The notes below the pieces were generated by a model that was not told where the DNA came from, searched no databases, and saw only the letters and a list, made by a program, of their open reading frames with translations. Source: Roseovarius indicus (lineage in GTDB: Bacteria; Pseudomonadota; Alphaproteobacteria; Rhodobacterales; Rhodobacteraceae). From it: a stretch of 64,000 bases of DNA. Positions 31,083 to 39,623 of the stretch are shown in pieces. The stretch covers positions 4,092,001 to 4,156,000 of the forward strand of contig NZ_CP031598.1 in the NCBI RefSeq assembly GCF_008728195.1, read 5' to 3'. A program made the translations under genes and the position numbers. The first letter of the stretch is position 1, and the number at the start of each line of letters is the position of its first letter.

Positions 31083-33185
31083 TCATCCCGAATCAGCAGG
31101 TTGCCCCTTTCTGCGCGCATCCATCAACTCTGCAATCCTCTTGGCCACGCTGCTGGTTTCCAGACCCGATGCACGCAACTGTCCCATAGCTTTTTCACGC
31201 AGGTCGGGGTCGCTTTCCGGCAGAGATATTGCCAGTTCCGCAAATCCCGTAACACTCGGATTGTGACTCAGCTCAGCGCCAACCCACATCCATTTGCGCG
31301 CTAGGTCGTCGGACTTCGGCAACCCGCCGGCTCCGGTCAAATATGCATCCGCGACGGCGTAGCTGCGGTTACCCGGCGGGCTTTCCGACGTCTTCATAGC
31401 AATGAGAGCCAGCGCATTTTCTTGCTCGGCGGGCGCGCCAAAGCTGCGGGAGATCATCGCGAACGCAGCCGCTTCCGAAAACCTGTTTTGCGATACCTCC
31501 ACGGCAGCCGCACGAGAGACTGTGACCGGAGCTGCTACAGAATTCTTCCGTTCTCCATTGGCGACGAAAAAACGCGCGATCTTATTGTAGCCCTCATCGT
31601 CAATGGCCTTGTCGGCTCGGCCGTCATCAAGCTGCGCTATCGCTTTCGAGAAAACGGAACCGGCCGATGTATCCGAAAACCGCCCATGCGCCAGGCCATC
31701 CACAGTCTGCTGGCTTACGAAATTGCGCGTTGCGCCCCTGCGAGATGGCACAGTTCTCGCCAACTGCTTGTCCTTTGAATTGAAAACGTCACGAAGGTGC
31801 GCATCCGGAAGTCGCTCGGCTGGGAGCGGTCTGCTGTCAGCGATGAAGAAACCATCCGAAATGACCCGCCAACCGAACGCAATCGCACGCGCAAGCGCTT
31901 CGGGTACCTCGTCCTCCCCTGCTGTTTCCGACCACGCCATTAGCGCTCGGGCGGATGCGAATGCGTCTAAGCCCGCGTGATAGGATCGATAGAGCGGGCT
32001 CTCTCGAAACCAGGGGCTAGCCGCCCAGCGCGTTTCCACACCCGTCCATGCATCCTTCGCATCAAACTGCATTTCACCACTCAGGGTCGTCGCAATCATG
32101 GTTTCGATGTCTGACCGGTATCCATAATTGATTATATCACTTATGTGCAGCGGAATGCCGGCTCGCACCATTCGTACAGATACAACACCCTCCAGCGGCG
32201 AGTATGGACCGGAGGGTTGTGGTACGTCCTGAAGGACTGGTCGAAACGCCTCGATATGCGGAGCGCATTTGTCCGTGCGAAGCTTGAAAATGCAATCTGC
32301 ACCTCCCGCAGCGTCTATTCCACGCTGTAAGGCTGCCGCTTGTATCCACGCAACCCACATCGCCAGGGGCCTGATCGACTGCGGCGGGCACTCTGATTCC
32401 ACGATGTCCACACCTGAGGAAGTAAGGTCCTCTCTCAGGCCGGGATATCGGTCGATTTCTCCATACCATGTCGACAGGACAATCTTCTCGAGCAGCCCTT
32501 CTCCCCTTAGGTTGACCGCCTTGTGCAAGGTTGCGTATGCGTCACTGATGTCCCGAAGACGCCCAGTGATCACTCCGGCCGTGCGCGGACGGACCGGGAC
32601 ACACTTGGAGAACGCGTCATACTCATCGGGAGTGCCACTGAATGCGACATCGTCCGAGCCGATATGGTGGTACCGGATGTTTTGGCCCGCTTCGATTAGC
32701 AGATTGTAGAGGGGGACAACGTAGCGCTCGCCACCTTGCAGCTCGGACAGGCCGACGCCCTCGGTCCTACTGTAAGTGTTCAAAAAAGACTGGACTGTGC
32801 GGAAATGATACAAACCGGTGGAACAGAGATCCGAGATTCTCGTCTTTTCCGCGACCTCCGCAACCTTCGCGCTCGGGTCTTTTTCATCGGCAGGACGCAC
32901 AAAGGACCAGTGATCGCCCGGAGCCGAAAAGGTCTCAAGGTAGCCGTCAACTCCATTTACGTCGAAGTGTTCGGGAAAGCGAAAACTGCGCCGCATCGAG
33001 TCAGTATTGAAGATCGTCAGAGGTTTCTGAAAGTCGCATTCCGAATGGCGGAGGCCATTAGCAACGGTCTCGGCTTGGACCGACGTCGGGGCGTCGCATG
33101 ATGCGAATAACGGCCGTAACACCTTCGAGTCGGTGCACGCCCTGCACCCCAGACAACCTCGACAGCGCGTTCGCGTGATCCCCAT
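31083..33185 (-). CDS. WavE-type glycosyltransferase fused to a nucleotidyltransferase-like remnant
   Basis: The 700-residue frame has three parts. Residues about 35-170 match the C-terminal half of sugar-phosphate nucleotidyltransferases (LTIFNTDS, then KTRISDLCSTGLYHF, and YVVPLYNLLIEAGQNI), while the N-terminal part with the G-x-G-x-R nucleotide loop is missing. Residues about 180-420 resemble WavE-family LPS glycosyltransferases, with FKLRTDKCAPH as the acidic motif. The C-terminal about 250 residues are helical and unassigned. The gene faces the SGNH-like gene divergently. The true start is uncertain; the nucleotidyltransferase part is probably degenerate or a structural relic. Confidence 0.6.
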   Translation of the reverse strand: MGITRTRCRGCLGCRACTDSKVLRPLFASCDAPTSVQAETVANGLRHSECDFQKPLTIFNTDSMRRSFRFPEHFDVNGVDGYLETFSAPGDHWSFVRPADEKDPSAKVAEVAEKTRISDLCSTGLYHFRTVQSFLNTYSRTEGVGLSELQGGERYVVPLYNLLIEAGQNIRYHHIGSDDVAFSGTPDEYDAFSKCVPVRPRTAGVITGRLRDISDAYATLHKAVNLRGEGLLEKIVLSTWYGEIDRYPGLREDLTSSGVDIVESECPPQSIRPLAMWVAWIQAAALQRGIDAAGGADCIFKLRTDKCAPHIEAFRPVLQDVPQPSGPYSPLEGVVSVRMVRAGIPLHISDIINYGYRSDIETMIATTLSGEMQFDAKDAWTGVETRWAASPWFRESPLYRSYHAGLDAFASARALMAWSETAGEDEVPEALARAIAFGWRVISDGFFIADSRPLPAERLPDAHLRDVFNSKDKQLARTVPSRRGATRNFVSQQTVDGLAHGRFSDTSAGSVFSKAIAQLDDGRADKAIDDEGYNKIARFFVANGERKNSVAAPVTVSRAAAVEVSQNRFSEAAAFAMISRSFGAPAEQENALALIAMKTSESPPGNRSYAVADAYLTGAGGLPKSDDLARKWMWVGAELSHNPSVTGFAELAISLPESDPDLREKAMGQLRASGLETSSVAKRIAELMDARRKGQPADSG

Positions 33186-33331
33186 CGCTGCCAGAAGTCA
33201 TCCGGCCAGCAACGTGAGGCCGGGAAACGAGCGCTGTCAGGGCACCTTGACGCGCGAGTCGCTACAACGTATTGCGAAAAAGTCCGTCCAACGCGCGGTT
33301 AAGCCCATTCAACCAAGGCACAGGATATCGA

Positions 33332-34405
33332 ATGAAAACTGCCCTTCTCGGAACGTCGAATCTTGTAATGAAGAATGGGTTCTCGTCGGGATTTCAATAT
33401 GCTCTTCCCAAATCGCAGATCGACAATTTTTCAGTCGGAATCGGTGGAGTATTTCTGAATGAAGGGATCGAAAAAGTAGAGCGCGGCGACTATGACGTGG
33501 TGGTCATAGACTGTGCGGTGAATGATGAAATTCTCGCGCAACGCAAACCTGAGCTTCAGAGAATTTTCCTTCGGAACTTCGAAAATCTAATTTTTCGCAT
33601 TTGCCGATCCGGCAGTATACCGCTTGTGGCCATTCTCCCCCGCCTTGAATGGCTTGAGAACAACCAGGCGCCTCCCGTCGCCAATTCCTACATGTCGTTC
33701 TGCCAGGATAATTCCATTCCCTTCCTTAACGGTTACTCGCTCATACGCCGCGTCCTGGATATCGAGACCTCGTTGACTTTAGCCGACTTGTTCAACAACG
33801 CGGCGCACTTGAAACGGCCGCTCGCAGGTATCATCGGTTCGATGATGGGTATCGAGGCCCGAAAGCTTAAGCAATTTACCACGCAGAAGCGTGAAATCAG
33901 GTCTTCCGCAGAATTTAGATACGTTCCTTTTACCCATGATGCGGAACAGACCGGTGTCGTGGTGCACAAGAACTCCCTGCGCTGCGACAAACTTCGAAAA
34001 CTCTCCGAAGGAGAAAGCTTGTCAGTCCCATTGGCGCCCGGCGCAAAAGTAGCAGCGGTCTTGTATAATTCGAACGTTTCTGACGGAACGCTGATAGCGG
34101 AAGCAGCGGGCACCCGCTGCACGTTGATTGTGTCTTCCAAGAACGATAGCCCGCATTCCAAGTATCAAATTGGCGGTGTCGTTACCAACTGGAGTTACAA
34201 AAACGATAAAGACGTTACGGTGACAGTCTCACTGTCGGAAACCGAGGAAGGAAAATCGTACTTTGAGCTTCTGGGACTTGTGGTACTCAGAGATAAGAAT
34301 CGCCGAACTCAAATCGAACTGCCCCAGCTGAAGGATTACGAGGTCAGTGCACGAATGGCTGCTCTCCCGCCCGCGATTGCCGTAGCAGCCCTGACGAAAA
34401 CCTGA
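33332..34405 (+). CDS. SGNH-hydrolase-like protein of the polysaccharide locus
   Basis: The 357-residue protein starts MKTALLGTSNL, where GTSN takes the place of the SGNH block I serine motif. DCAVNDE near residue 68 fits block III (G-x-N-D type) with Asn. A basic residue-rich linker separates this N-terminal domain (1-185) from a C-terminal beta-rich half with VVTNWSYKND. It may be a carbohydrate O-acetyl esterase or transferase. The final Asp-His of block V is not clear, so activity is doubtful. It lies 14 bp before the sulfotransferase gene. Confidence 0.55.
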   Translation: MKTALLGTSNLVMKNGFSSGFQYALPKSQIDNFSVGIGGVFLNEGIEKVERGDYDVVVIDCAVNDEILAQRKPELQRIFLRNFENLIFRICRSGSIPLVAILPRLEWLENNQAPPVANSYMSFCQDNSIPFLNGYSLIRRVLDIETSLTLADLFNNAAHLKRPLAGIIGSMMGIEARKLKQFTTQKREIRSSAEFRYVPFTHDAEQTGVVVHKNSLRCDKLRKLSEGESLSVPLAPGAKVAAVLYNSNVSDGTLIAEAAGTRCTLIVSSKNDSPHSKYQIGGVVTNWSYKNDKDVTVTVSLSETEEGKSYFELLGLVVLRDKNRRTQIELPQLKDYEVSARMAALPPAIAVAALTKT

Positions 34406-34419
34406 GTAGGGCCACCAAC

Positions 34420-35460
34420 ATGAAGACGCTCGTCATTCACATTGGATGCCACAAGACAGGCACCACCAGCCTTCAGAACTACTTGCATGAAAACTCAGAG
34501 ACATTGAAATCGGATGGCATCCATTATTTGGCAGCCGGGCGTGGCAAACGAATTTCGAGCCACAAGCCTATGGCGATCGACCTGCAGCAATCGGGGAAGC
34601 AGCACGACAGAGGTCCATGGCGTGCAGCGGCAGACGAGATAAAAGCATCCGAAACAAGCGAGATATTCGTGATGTCGGCCGAGGGCTTTTGCCTCGTAGA
34701 GCCGGACATTTTGCACGGCGCTCTCCGCGATGTTGCCGATACAGGGACGGCGATAAAGGTTGTCTGTTACGTCCGCCCGCACGCGGCCGCGATCGCTTCG
34801 CTGTTCTCGCAAACGGCGAAGTTCGGTCGCCAGACCCCAATCTCCGATTACATCAAAATTACCGCCCGGAATAACCTGTTCCGGTATCATACCCAGTACA
34901 CTCAATGGTCTGCAATCTTCGGGGAAGAGAATGTTTCTTGGAGACCGTACATCAAGTCCCGTCTGACAGGTGGCGACGTGATAGAAGATTACCTGGCAGA
35001 ACTTGGTTACGACGTCGAAAACAAGCCCTTCAAACCAGCGTCGGATAATTCTAACGTGTCTCCCGGACATGGGGCATTGGCTCAGATCGCCCAGATATGG
35101 CGTTTTGCGAAAGCTGCCAAAGGCAGGAAAGACGAGTTCGAGCCAGACTTCCGAATCCGGCTTGGCGAGTATCTGATATCGGAAATTTCCAGCCTTCACG
35201 CAAACGATCAGAAGTTCCGCCTTCCTGCCGACGACTACGCTAGCGTCGTGGAACTGTACCATGAAGACGCAAGTCTGCTGGACAAACAGGTCTTCGGAGA
35301 GCCGATTTTCGAAAAAGCGCTCCTTGAGTACGAACCCGGTCTGGACACATTCACAATGGACCCGCGGGACATTCTCGGAGATAAAACCGGCGAACAAGCT
35401 TTGAGATACGCGAAAATAATTGGCGAGGTTATCGAACTGTCGGAACGTTCAGGCAAATAA
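34420..35460 (+). CDS. Sulfotransferase-like protein
   Basis: The 346-residue protein opens with a P-loop (HIGCHKTGTTSLQNYL, about residues 7-22), the PAPS 5'-phosphosulfate-binding motif of the sulfotransferase superfamily. A second nucleotide-binding segment, VVCYVRPHAAAIAS (about 110), fits the 3'-phosphate-binding loop. The rest is helical. It would transfer sulfate from PAPS to a saccharide. It is 14 bp downstream of the SGNH-like gene and 42 bp upstream of an acyltransferase, so a small decoration operon is likely. The sequence is typical of the divergent bacterial sulfotransferases and the acceptor is unknown. Confidence 0.75.
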   Translation: MKTLVIHIGCHKTGTTSLQNYLHENSETLKSDGIHYLAAGRGKRISSHKPMAIDLQQSGKQHDRGPWRAAADEIKASETSEIFVMSAEGFCLVEPDILHGALRDVADTGTAIKVVCYVRPHAAAIASLFSQTAKFGRQTPISDYIKITARNNLFRYHTQYTQWSAIFGEENVSWRPYIKSRLTGGDVIEDYLAELGYDVENKPFKPASDNSNVSPGHGALAQIAQIWRFAKAAKGRKDEFEPDFRIRLGEYLISEISSLHANDQKFRLPADDYASVVELYHEDASLLDKQVFGEPIFEKALLEYEPGLDTFTMDPRDILGDKTGEQALRYAKIIGEVIELSERSGK

Positions 35461-35502
35461 CGCCACTCCGACGGGTGAAATTTTCAAATCAGGAGACTTC
35501 CG

Positions 35503-36114
35503 ATGTCTTTATTAGAAGAGGGTTACGAGTGCTATCGCGAAGGCGTATTTGTGAGGCGTTCTGCTGAAAGTACGAGCTTCACCTTGGGAAACGTAGTTGT
35601 GGCGAAAGATTCCCAGATCGCAATCGATATCAAGAATGGTGCGACAGTGGATATTCGCAATCTGAAGGTGAACGGAGCGGCCTTCACCACAGTGGGCGAG
35701 AACTCCAAGGTTCGCGGGATGAACCTTCAGGCCAGAGGCGCAGGGGTACAGATCAATATTGGTTCCAATTTCCGCTGCGGAAATCTTTTGCTGGTCGCGC
35801 AATTCGGGAATGTCGATATCGGTGACAACGTGCTATTCTCGCACGGCATCACGATCCGCACATCAGATATGCACAGCGTTTTTGACACGAAAACAGGAGA
35901 GCGGATCAATCCTCCTCAGGACGTCTCAGTTTCTGATCAGGTATGGATTGGCCAAGACGTCGTGATAGGCAAAGGCGCAAGGATTGGCCGAGATAGTATC
36001 GTGGCCGCGCGTGCCTTTGTTTCGGGCACCGTTGATGAAAACACGCTTGTAGGTGGAACGCCGGCACGCGTTATTCGTAGAGATGTGACGTGGTCGCGTG
36101 ACGATGCGCCATAG
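35503..36114 (+). CDS. Hexapeptide-repeat (LbH) acyltransferase
   Basis: The 203-residue protein is a left-handed beta-helix O- or N-acyltransferase. Hexapeptide-type turns run from about residue 25 to 190, with the acceptor-site loop HGITIRTSDMHSVFD (His near 125) and the closing QVWIGQDVVIGKGARIGRDS and VGGTPARVI typical of maltose/galactoside acetyltransferases. The start is supported by AGGAG 8 bases upstream. It likely acetylates the polysaccharide using acyl-CoA in the cytoplasm. It follows the sulfotransferase gene on the same strand. Confidence 0.85.
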   Translation: MSLLEEGYECYREGVFVRRSAESTSFTLGNVVVAKDSQIAIDIKNGATVDIRNLKVNGAAFTTVGENSKVRGMNLQARGAGVQINIGSNFRCGNLLLVAQFGNVDIGDNVLFSHGITIRTSDMHSVFDTKTGERINPPQDVSVSDQVWIGQDVVIGKGARIGRDSIVAARAFVSGTVDENTLVGGTPARVIRRDVTWSRDDAP

Positions 36115-36230
36115 CTTGGGAACAACGCCCCGTCCATCAGTATTCAGAAGCTCCCAAGTTCAAGGCGCCTTCCCCAACCAGCGACCAAGACCCTGATATA
36201 TTTCCCTGATCTCCGCCGTTGCAATAAGGC

Positions 36231-37055
36231 TCACTTGAGCCATTCAACGGCCGCCAAGCGCCTACGGTGCTCTTTCACATACTGCTCACGCAGTTTCTCG
36301 TTGAGTTCGGTACGTACAACTTTAAAATCCGTATCCACCACGGCCTTGTCAATTTTTTGACCAAGTACGGAAGAAACTTCATTCAGGATTTTCTTGGGGT
36401 CACTTGCCAGCTCTTCATACGATATGCGATGAACCTTGAGACCCTCAGAGGCAAATAACCGCTCCCAGTCACTCTGCATTCTAATCAGGTGCTCCATATG
36501 GTGACGAATCTTGTCGTAGTCGAATCCAACTTCGATCTTACCTCCTTCGGGAAGTTCGTTCACGCTGTGGAAATAATTCGACTCGGTGGCGACGTAGCGA
36601 GAAATGGCCTGCGCCAGAATGTCGGATCGCGTAAGGTAGAAGAACTCCGCATCGCGCAAGTAATGCGCGTGCAGTCCTGAAACGTAAATCGGTGCGTATT
36701 GCGGCCAGTCGCACTTAACCCCGAATAAACCATTTTTGCTCGTGAGGTGCTCGACTTTTTTGCGAAAATACGCTTCATACGTCTTGTCATCTAGCTTTTC
36801 GGCATCCCGCTCAATTGATCCGCCCTGAATGCGAAAATGTTCCTGCACGTTCGCGATTTCGTTCGCTGCAAGCACGGAACCGAGATAACTGCTGCCTGAC
36901 CGCGGCGTCATGCAAATGACGAAGAATTTCCGGTCAGTGTACTCCGGCTCACGCACTTGGTCGATCGAAAGCTCCCTAGAGATTTTTCTGAGTAGACCTG
37001 TGACAGCGGCGCTTTCAGACTCCAGTGGGTTGTCCTGCCCCTTTTCTTCAGTCAA
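36231..37055 (-). CDS. Stf0-type sulfotransferase
   Basis: The 274-residue protein has the PAPS-binding signature ICMTPRSGSSYLGSVL (about 47-62) and the 3'-phosphate-binding segment FFYLTRSDILAQAISRYVA (about 138-156) of the Stf0 family, which includes the trehalose 2-sulfotransferase type. Its C-terminal helix carries a basic tail. It sits alone on the minus strand between two + strand groups. The acceptor could be the capsule sugar or a glycolipid. It is one of three sulfotransferases in the window. Confidence 0.85.
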   Translation of the reverse strand: MTEEKGQDNPLESESAAVTGLLRKISRELSIDQVREPEYTDRKFFVICMTPRSGSSYLGSVLAANEIANVQEHFRIQGGSIERDAEKLDDKTYEAYFRKKVEHLTSKNGLFGVKCDWPQYAPIYVSGLHAHYLRDAEFFYLTRSDILAQAISRYVATESNYFHSVNELPEGGKIEVGFDYDKIRHHMEHLIRMQSDWERLFASEGLKVHRISYEELASDPKKILNEVSSVLGQKIDKAVVDTDFKVVRTELNEKLREQYVKEHRRRLAAVEWLK

Positions 37056-37498
37056 ACCGCTCTCCTCTTCCAGTCTTCTTCCCTTTTTGAACGTCGACGC
37101 GACAAGGTCAAGACGATTTCAGCGAACTAACGTGATAATGTGCGCTGTCTGCGGCTTCACGGTTTTTTAAACTCCAAGGCTTGCCCCCCTTCAGCAAAAA
37201 TCCATGACGGCAACCTGTGGCTGTACAGGAGGGGCCTCTTCAGACGCATGTCCGATAAGCTTACCTCGGACCTCGGATAACTCCTGAAGTCCAGGACCAG
37301 AACTCAATCCAGCGACCGAGCGCTTATCGAGGCGTGCCTCTCTTCAGCCGCGCTCAACCAAGGGTATAACAGCGTCGATCCTTTATCAGCGTGCGTCGGT
37401 CGACAAAACATTATTGTCAAAAAATGGTGTGTATCTTTTCATTCAAGCGGTGCTAATAGGTTTTGCGTAACGCTCTGGACCGGTATCAAACTTTAGAC
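37056..37498. other. 443-bp gap between the Stf0 gene and the hydratase gene
   Basis: No gene is visible. The right third is AT-rich with TTGTCA at about 37415 and AT-rich stretches after it, and must contain the promoter of the hydratase operon. No good -10 hexamer can be assigned at the usual spacing. The left part contains low-complexity C/T runs and nothing recognised. Confidence 0.35.
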
Positions 37499-38221
37499 AT
37501 GACTTACATTAGAAACCGTATTACGCCAACAGAACGATTTTCGATCGATCACGCGGACATCCCGACAGATATCTCGACAGCGTACGACGGACTCCTCGAA
37601 ATCGTCAGAAACGATTGCAAGGTATGGAAGGGCTGGAAGCTTGGCGGCTCCAACCACGGCACGCAGGCTGCCTTCAACGTTTCTAAACCATACTTCGGAC
37701 CTCTCCACGAAACAGAGATCATGTCGTCCCCGAAAATTGCCCCGGGTCTGTCGCTTTGCCAACTTCAGGGAGAAGTCGAGATTTCCCTTAGGATATCCGC
37801 TGACGGCGAGGGCTACGATGCTTGGTGCGTCAGCCTTGAAATGCCCGCTTCGGCCTTGAAGAACCTACCCGCCGCTGGCGTAGAGGCCCTCGTGGCCGAT
37901 CGTTGCGGCGCCGGGGCGCTTGTACTCGGACCAACACAGGACGGTCCGCTCCCTGACATGTACGGCAAACTGTTTTCTCTTTGGAGAGAAGGCGAATGCC
38001 TGTCCGAGGCTGGGCTTGATTCGCTGATCGCGTCTCCCGGCGCCATACTTTCCGAATTTCTCGGACTGGCCCGCGGGCTTGGTTTCTCCCCGGCTCCGGG
38101 CGATTGGGTTGCGACCGGCGGCATTACGTCTTGCTGTCCTTTTTCCGACGGTGATAAAATAAGTGTTCTTATGAGCGATCAATTGGTTTTGGCATTTGTG
38201 GCGCAACGTGGCTCTCAATGA
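37499..38221 (+). CDS. 2-keto-4-pentenoate hydratase/FAH-fold-like protein
   Basis: The 240-residue protein resembles MhpD-type hydratases of the fumarylacetoacetase fold. The phrase WKGWKLGGSNHGTQAAF (about 41-57) corresponds to the family K-x-G segment, the acidic metal ligands may be in LQGEVEISLR, and the C-terminal part contains GDWVATGGITSCCPF (G-x-V-x-T-G type loop). Such enzymes hydrate, dehydrate or decarboxylate keto acids. The next gene starts in ATGA overlap, so they are coupled. In a polysaccharide locus this points to keto-acid sugar chemistry, although the substrate is unknown. Confidence 0.65.
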   Translation: MTYIRNRITPTERFSIDHADIPTDISTAYDGLLEIVRNDCKVWKGWKLGGSNHGTQAAFNVSKPYFGPLHETEIMSSPKIAPGLSLCQLQGEVEISLRISADGEGYDAWCVSLEMPASALKNLPAAGVEALVADRCGAGALVLGPTQDGPLPDMYGKLFSLWREGECLSEAGLDSLIASPGAILSEFLGLARGLGFSPAPGDWVATGGITSCCPFSDGDKISVLMSDQLVLAFVAQRGSQ

Positions 38222-39009
38222 ATGATCGAAATTTCAGCGCAAGAATCCCAACTATACTCAGCAAGGCCGTCGAGCTGACGACGCGTAGCCCCCGTAAAGT
38301 ACATAAAAAGTCCCACCAAGATCACGTCACAGATATTGACACAGCGATAGACCGGCTGCTCAGCGACGAGCTCCCGAAGATCGCCGACGTTCCAGTACTC
38401 AGCGAGGAACGGGTGGCTGACGCACCGGCAAGCCTCGACACCTACTGGATGATCGATCCTCTTGACGGCACGGCCAACCTGATTGCCGGGTTGCCGTTTT
38501 ACGCGGTGTCCGTAGCGCTTGTCGACCCGCTTGGCCCCCGGCTCGCAGCGGTTGTGTCTTGTACCGATGGCAACATTTGGAGCGCGCAAAGAGATCAGGG
38601 CGCAACGTTCAATGGCCGGCCCGTGAGCATGCCGAAATCTCCCCAAAGTGAACTGATCGTTCTATCGACAGGTCTGATTGACTGGCTCCAAAGTTATCCG
38701 ATTGCCTACAAATCGGTCAGGAGCGTTGGAAAAATACGCAATCTGGGATCTCAGGCACTTCACCTTTGCGGGGCCGCTATGGGTCACTTTGCCGCAGTCG
38801 CATCTCGGGAGGCAAGGGTCTGGGACGAGGCTGCCGGTGGTTTGATTGTTCGTGAAGCGGGCGGTGAATGGCAATCTGCCGCAGACACCGCAGACTGGAC
38901 GAAACCGGGTGCACTCATGGAAGCTGACCAAAACAGTGTTGCTGGCCACCCGGCTTCAACCGACATAATGATGCGGATGCTGGGACCAGCGTTCGCTATA
39001 GAATCGTAA
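38218..39009 (+). CDS. Inositol monophosphatase-family phosphatase
   Basis: The 263-residue protein has the lithium-sensitive phosphatase motifs: SEER (about 61), DPLDGTANLIAGLPFYAVSVAL (split; about 80-100) with the metal-binding Asp-Pro-Leu-Asp-Gly-Thr, and WDEAAGGLIVREAGG (about 202). It is a Mg-dependent sugar-phosphate phosphatase. It overlaps the hydratase stop by 4 bp and precedes a phosphoheptose-isomerase-like gene by 33 bp. In this setting it probably removes the phosphate from an acidic sugar phosphate before activation. Confidence 0.88.
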   Translation: MNDRNFSARIPTILSKAVELTTRSPRKVHKKSHQDHVTDIDTAIDRLLSDELPKIADVPVLSEERVADAPASLDTYWMIDPLDGTANLIAGLPFYAVSVALVDPLGPRLAAVVSCTDGNIWSAQRDQGATFNGRPVSMPKSPQSELIVLSTGLIDWLQSYPIAYKSVRSVGKIRNLGSQALHLCGAAMGHFAAVASREARVWDEAAGGLIVREAGGEWQSAADTADWTKPGALMEADQNSVAGHPASTDIMMRMLGPAFAIES

Positions 39010-39041
39010 TTGACTGCAGACTGCTGAGAGGATCATCAATA

Positions 39042-39605
39042 ATGTCTGATTGGAACGCGTGGCTCGACGATTACTTCAAACGGTTTTCCCCGGCTTTCGA
39101 AACAGACGTTTACGTGAAGCTGAAGGAATTTCGCGAACTCGCAATCAACATCCGCGCGAATGGCAAGAAGATGATGTTCGCGGGAAACGGCGCCAGCGCG
39201 TCCATTTCGTCGCACGGTGCCGTGGACTTCACCAAGCAGGCGAAGGTCCGCTCGATGGATTTCAATGAGCCAAACCTCATTACTGCGTTTTCCAACGACT
39301 ATGGTTATGAAAACTGGATGGCGCGCGCCTTGGAATGCTATGCGGACGAAGGCGACGCCGTTGTCCTGACCTCCGTCAGCGGCACGTCACCGAACGTCGT
39401 CAAAGCGGCTGAGTATGCCAGAGACCACGGTCTGAAAATCGTTACATTCTCGGGCAAATCTCCAGACAACCCGCTACGCGGAATAGGTGACATCAACTTC
39501 TGGATTGGCTCGTTTGCATATAATGTGGTCGAAGCGGTCCACATGCTTTGGCTAACAACTGTTGTCGACATGGTCGTTGGGCAGGCCGAGTATTCAGTAG
39601 ACTAA
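39042..39605 (+). CDS. SIS-domain sugar-phosphate isomerase (GmhA-like)
   Basis: The 187-residue single SIS domain resembles phosphoheptose isomerase GmhA: MMFAGNGASASISSHGAVDF (about 45-64), the acidic/DYG segment FSNDYGYENWM, then LTSVSGTSPNVVKAAEYAR (about 107-125). GmhA converts sedoheptulose-7-phosphate to heptose-7-phosphate. Here the substrate is a ketose or aldose phosphate not determined. Together with the phosphatase and hydratase in the same operon it supplies a sugar precursor. It starts shortly after the phosphatase gene. Confidence 0.85.
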   Translation: MSDWNAWLDDYFKRFSPAFETDVYVKLKEFRELAINIRANGKKMMFAGNGASASISSHGAVDFTKQAKVRSMDFNEPNLITAFSNDYGYENWMARALECYADEGDAVVLTSVSGTSPNVVKAAEYARDHGLKIVTFSGKSPDNPLRGIGDINFWIGSFAYNVVEAVHMLWLTTVVDMVVGQAEYSVD

Positions 39606-39623
39606 ATCGACTTGGATAAAATC

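Noticed and set aside
31422..31980. Overlapping + strand frames within the WavE-type gene
   Set aside because: They are antisense shadows of a longer frame with recognisable motifs.
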